DNA from: Plasmopara viticola
Lineage: Eukaryota; Oomycota; Peronosporomycetes; Peronosporales; Peronosporaceae
Reading direction: 5' to 3'
Assembly: GCA_001695595.3 (NCBI GenBank)
Contig: MBPM02000220.1
Span: 1-59,230, forward strand
DNA: 59,230 bases
The position numbers were made by a program, and so were the translations under genes. How positions within the stretch are numbered: the stretch's first letter is position 1; every line of letters starts with the position of its first letter. Below are positions 55,823 to 59,230 of this stretch, piece after piece. The notes beneath the pieces are model-generated. The model saw nothing but the letters and a program-made list of their open reading frames with translations. It was not told the origin of the DNA and made no database searches.

Positions 55823-56914
55823 ATGTCCAAGTTTCAGGTTGTGCAATTGATGCAGGAGGCGCTTAAAGTCCAATGCAAGGTGGACGATCATGAAGAGTGG
55901 GGGGCTCCATTTTTAAATTTGACTCAATACCTGCGAAAAGAAGAGATTCAACGCGCAACGACATTTTCTCAGCGAGGTTCTATCTTTTGGGCACTCGTGG
56001 ACAAAGATTATGACGTGGTTGCTGGTCCAACAGTGCTGTATTGCCACTGCGAGAGCCACCGATTTGATTGCGCTGTCCGTCGCAGCTCTGGGGAGATTAT
56101 GCGAGGCTATTCGCACCACATTGGGTCGGTCTTCACACTCCCCCAGTATCGCAAGCAAGGACTCGCCACATTGTTTATGACTGAAGTGGCGAAGCAGTTG
56201 GAAGCGCTACCGAATACGCTAGCCTCAGTACTGTACTCAGACATTGGGCCGGCATTCTATGACAAGCTTGGGTGGAAGGTTTTTTCGTCAAAGATGGCCG
56301 CGTTGAACGTTGCACATCCATCAAACGTTCATGCTGACACCGATAATTGCACAGAGCTATTGTCGCTAACTTTGGATGAATCTCTTAACGAATTTTTAGA
56401 GGCTGACAATGCACGATTAGCCGAAGAGCTCGCAAGTGATTGCTTTCAAGGGAAAAGCTCATTTGTAATTTTACCCACTCGTGATTCAATCGAGTGGCAA
56501 TTTTGCATTGGTGTGCACTTCGCCCAAGTCCGACAGTACATGGAATTTCCATCTTGCTGTGGCAAGGCCGTCAATGAAAACGCTTTCATTATTTGGTGTC
56601 ACAACTTGAAGGAGTCGACGCTGTATATTCTTCGAGCCCGGTTTCCGAACGATGGTGGCAAATCGATTAAGTTAACGCTTTTGCTGCTAAATGAAGCGTT
56701 AAAAGAGGCTCGCAGGTTCAAATTGGAAAAAGTTGCTATTTGGGATCCACCCTTGGTGTTGACCAATGCTGAAGTTCGCAGTCAATTTGAGATCCAATTT
56801 GTTGAACGTGAAGATTCGCTATCGAGTGCTATGATCTTTCGTCTCGATAGTCGTGACGAAGGTACAAAAATCTGTCCTTACTGGTTGGCTAATGAAAAGT
56901 ATGCCTGGGTTTAA
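55823..56914 (+). CDS. LYC1-like GNAT-family N-acetyltransferase
   Basis: An intact, intronless 363-residue protein. The GNAT acetyl-CoA site is visible: HHIGSVFTLPQYRKQGLATL at about 98-117 (beta-4 strand, then the R/Q-x-x-G-x-A loop), followed by LYSDIGPAFYDKLGWKVF at 137-154, the conserved end of the fold where the Tyr usually sits. The overall length with a ~200-residue C-terminal extension is like LYC1, the lysine N6-acetyltransferase known from yeast lysine catabolism; similar proteins occur in fungi and oomycetes. The substrate is not shown by the sequence. No signal peptide, so probably cytosolic. It lies 553 bases downstream of GH81 on the same strand, with its own promoter. Confidence 0.88.
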   Translation: MSKFQVVQLMQEALKVQCKVDDHEEWGAPFLNLTQYLRKEEIQRATTFSQRGSIFWALVDKDYDVVAGPTVLYCHCESHRFDCAVRRSSGEIMRGYSHHIGSVFTLPQYRKQGLATLFMTEVAKQLEALPNTLASVLYSDIGPAFYDKLGWKVFSSKMAALNVAHPSNVHADTDNCTELLSLTLDESLNEFLEADNARLAEELASDCFQGKSSFVILPTRDSIEWQFCIGVHFAQVRQYMEFPSCCGKAVNENAFIIWCHNLKESTLYILRARFPNDGGKSIKLTLLLLNEALKEARRFKLEKVAIWDPPLVLTNAEVRSQFEIQFVEREDSLSSAMIFRLDSRDEGTKICPYWLANEKYAWV

Positions 56915-58091
56915 GAGGTAAGAATCTATAAAGTTAAGAGATACATTAAGTTGTCTTATACAAGAGATCTTCCGAAGAAGTGAGCGCTTCAAAGTTCTAC
57001 TCACTTAGCCTTTGCTTCCTTGATTCAGACCCTCCTTCGAATCAATGTCCATTGTATCACAACGTGATGCTCATAGCAAATCAATTAGCTCTTTTGTCTC
57101 CCAATTTTGGCAAGCAAGAGCTTCCATTTCTACTTCCAACAGTAATGTCGAAAACGTATTTCGAAATATATTACTACGTGAGATCCGAATCGCCACATGC
57201 ACAAAAACTTTAAAAAGACACAAATCACACAATGCGATTGTGAGCCAGCTTATTGCTCGAGCTGAGAAAACGCACTCGTGTTCGTCCACGACTATGAAGA
57301 CGACAAAATTTCATTCCATCCAAATACGCAAAGCTTATTTATTCACTTAGTATCCTCGCGAAATACAAAGGTTTGTCTATATGAATTGGACACCAGTCGA
57401 TCGTAAGCTGGCTGAGTTTATAAGGTGCCGAGATCATCTTGCAATGCTACAGGCAATGCCGAGCGTTAGCTGCTGATTGTAAGAAGGGGGCAAGCGCCTA
57501 AATGCTTCATCACGCGACATTCGATGACCCGAATCTCATAAAAAAGCATTTGAGCTCAGCACTGCATCAAAAAGCTGGTTCCAAACCTACAGCTTTACAA
57601 GCCGATGGACGGCTTAATAGGAGAAAAGCTTTGACACGTTTAAAAATTCTCCGTCGACACAAACGCCTTGTCTGATTAAGCTATGTGATCATCTTGATTG
57701 CGGGGAATTGTTGCTTGCCTTTTTTTATTTTAAAAGCTTCACAATTCGCCTTTAGGCTTCTGCAGCAACCTGTTGAACTCACTCATCACGTCCCGCTAGA
57801 TCTCAAAAATCATGTTCATAAAAGAGAAAGTCCCACTTCTAAAATGCTTTAAGTAACTATTGCAAGAATCAGCCAAATATATTATTAGTTCGACGATTTC
57901 AAGTGCATTTACTTCTAATACTCGAGCTCAATGTAATCCCGATCCCTGGAGGTCGAGCCAATACATTGCCAGCAGTTATGACAAGACTAGCAAATTGTAT
58001 AGTACGAAATACACTTGTAGCAACTTGGACGCGCCGTCATCGAAATTGATGTTGCTCGTCCAAGTTAGCTTTTGCCGAGCGTAATTCTATT
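56915..58091. other. Unassigned region downstream of the acetyltransferase gene
   Basis: Open frames of 60-100 codons overlap on both strands (for example 57045-57350 plus) with no motif. Probably the 3' UTR followed by intergenic DNA. Confidence 0.5.
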
Positions 58092-58111
58092 TGCGTATGC
58101 TTTGCCGGTTG
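58092..58111. repeat. Target-site duplication of the 134-bp unit, left
   Basis: tgcgtatgctttgccggttg, repeated exactly at 58246-58265. Confidence 0.95.
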
Positions 58112-58245
58112 ATCGTGGGTGCATTGAATCTTCAATTGCAACGTGACGTCGAACTAAATATATTCCTGCATTTTGAAGAAGAAAGCTCTACAGCAAGGGC
58201 TGGAGCGCAGCGTCTCTGTAAATGCCATCTAGTACTACACTTGAC
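58112..58245 (-). mobile_element. 134-bp SINE-like element, recent copy
   Basis: A 134-base insertion between perfect 20-base direct repeats. It is the reverse complement of 58501-58634, with about ten differences. Read on the minus strand it has an A-box-like tagtactagatgg near its start and a B-box-like agttcgacgtc 80 bases later. It has no poly(A). The long target duplication suggests LINE-mediated insertion. Confidence 0.8.
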
Positions 58246-58265
58246 TGCGTATGCTTTGCCGGTTG
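58246..58265. repeat. Target-site duplication of the 134-bp unit, right
   Basis: Second exact copy of the 20-base sequence at 58092-58111. Confidence 0.95.
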
Positions 58266-58500
58266 CATTTAAAAATTGAATTTTTTTTGATTCTGATTAC
58301 AAAAAGTCAACTGACGCCATCCTTTTACTACCAAGATACTGCGATAATTTTTCATACCACACCGCCCATTCCTGTTAGCAAGAACAATTCCTTTATCAAG
58401 CTTATACCTGCTGATCGCAATGTTAAAGATGAGAAGACGTTTTAACATGATTCGATTTCTGTGCGGGGATGTTTTCGTTTAAGTTTCCTTAGATCATTTA

Positions 58501-58634
58501 GTCAAGTGTAGTACTAGATGGCAATTACAGAGACGCTGCGCTCCGGCCCTTGCTGTAGAGCTTTCTTCTTCAAAACACAGAAATATATTTAGTTCGACGC
58601 CACGATGCAAGTGAAGATTCGATGCAACCACGAT
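58501..58634 (+). mobile_element. 134-bp SINE-like element, older copy
   Basis: Same 134-base length as the copy at 58112, in the opposite orientation. Box-A-like sequence at 58509-58521 and agttcgacgcc at 58591-58601, which fits the B-box consensus GGTTCGANNCC at 10 of 11 positions. The flanks (ccttagatcattta before, ccttcctcattat shortly after) may be a decayed target duplication. Confidence 0.72.
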
Positions 58635-59230
58635 GTAGCCTTCCTCATTATTTCTTCAAATTCGCTCGCATTTCGTTCATCCCTATATTCGAGTCTTTCG
58701 ATTTCGATGCGAAAAGTTGTCGTAATTTAAATCTTCTCTATCTAACGTTTTTCTACTTCAAAGTAACCCAGATTTTTCACAACGTCAAATTCGCAAATTA
58801 ATACACATTTAAGACTCAAACTGTGGCAGCTAGTTGCTCTAAATCAGTTATAATGCACTAGCACGGTAGGAAAAATTTACCACTCGAAGATAGTGACAAA
58901 TTATAGCTGCATGTTTATCGCAGTACCGCATAACGAGCACAATCTGACGAGGGCAATTGTCAAATCGTGCTCTTTAGAGGGTGTGCCCACCCACTCACAT
59001 TAACCTCTCGTGTGTCCAAAAGCTGGCGCGTGGCTTGTCGGGCACTGTTAGCTTGCGAAGAAATGGGTAGTATAGCATGGGGCAACTTTGTCGACGGATC
59101 AGCTTTGGAAAATCTCGTGCGTCCGAGCTCACCAGATTTACGGAAGTTTTTGAGCATTCTACGACAGACTCTCCAAAGTTACAGTGAAGGTCTACAACGC
59201 GGTAGACCCACGTTCCATCAATGCACATCC
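58635..59230. other. Unassigned right end of the window
   Basis: A minus-strand frame (58995-59228, 77 codons, MCIDGTWVYRVVDLHCNFGE) comes in from or near the window edge and may be the end of a longer gene or element. I do not recognise it. An overlapping minus frame (58960-59157) is likely its shadow. Confidence 0.4.

Noticed and set aside
58502..58513. U2 snRNA fragment (tcaagtgtagta)
   Set aside because: Twelve bases match the U2 branch-site region, but nothing around them does, and a match this short is expected by chance in a window of this size.
1..59230. CRISPR arrays, bacterial operons, RXLR or CRN effector genes
   Set aside because: No spaced direct repeats, no ribosome-binding-site pattern, and no signal peptide followed by RXLR or LFLAK motifs in any frame examined.

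Overview
The window looks like a repeat-rich, gene-poor stretch of an oomycete (Phytophthora / downy-mildew type) nuclear genome. Three things point there: an intact, intronless secreted-type GH81 beta-1,3-glucanase gene and a LYC1-like acetyltransferase gene, a near-consensus oomycete Inr/FPR core promoter (14 of 16 positions) just upstream of the first, and dense, decayed Ty1/Copia, Ty3/Gypsy and L1/Tx1-like retroelements. Species cannot be told from the sequence. Only two protein genes look alive (52.9-56.9 kb); two tRNA genes are also present. Almost everything else is broken mobile DNA.

Layout. 1-7 kb: unassigned, decayed DNA with short tandem and inverted repeats, a dead Copia RNase H fragment carrying a 41-bp minisatellite, and a retroposon tail ending in (AATAC)n. 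7.2-10 kb: minus-strand Gypsy remnant (RT thumb, RNase H, integrase, LTR-like repeat). 10-22 kb: two head-to-tail minus-strand Copia elements. The second has its 5' LTR split by a 5.6-kb plus-strand L1-like element with a 15-bp target duplication. 22-32 kb: two tandem minus-strand Tx1/L1-like LINEs. 32.0-34.9 kb: two tRNA genes facing each other, the second carrying a 257-bp SINE. 35-46 kb: Gypsy gag-protease-RT remnants, dispersed repeats and a minus-strand LINE RT fragment. 46-52.8 kb: nothing recognisable apart from a hairpin. 52.8-56.9 kb: the two genes. 57-59.2 kb: a pair of 134-bp SINE-like units in opposite orientation.

The most interesting system is at 27.4-34.9 kb. A LINE family and a SINE both sit exactly at the 5' end of the same tRNA gene type (anticodon UAU, probably Ile), in the same antisense orientation, and are flanked by duplications of the first 18 or so bases of that tRNA. 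Each insertion leaves a complete tRNA gene, so the site can be used again. The LINE pair shows this: one 20-base tRNA copy lies between the 3' end of one LINE and the 5' start of the next. The SINE has a tRNA-like head with Pol III A and B boxes, and its last ~20 bases resemble the LINE 3' end. I infer a tRNA-gene-specific non-LTR retrotransposon with a SINE that uses its machinery.
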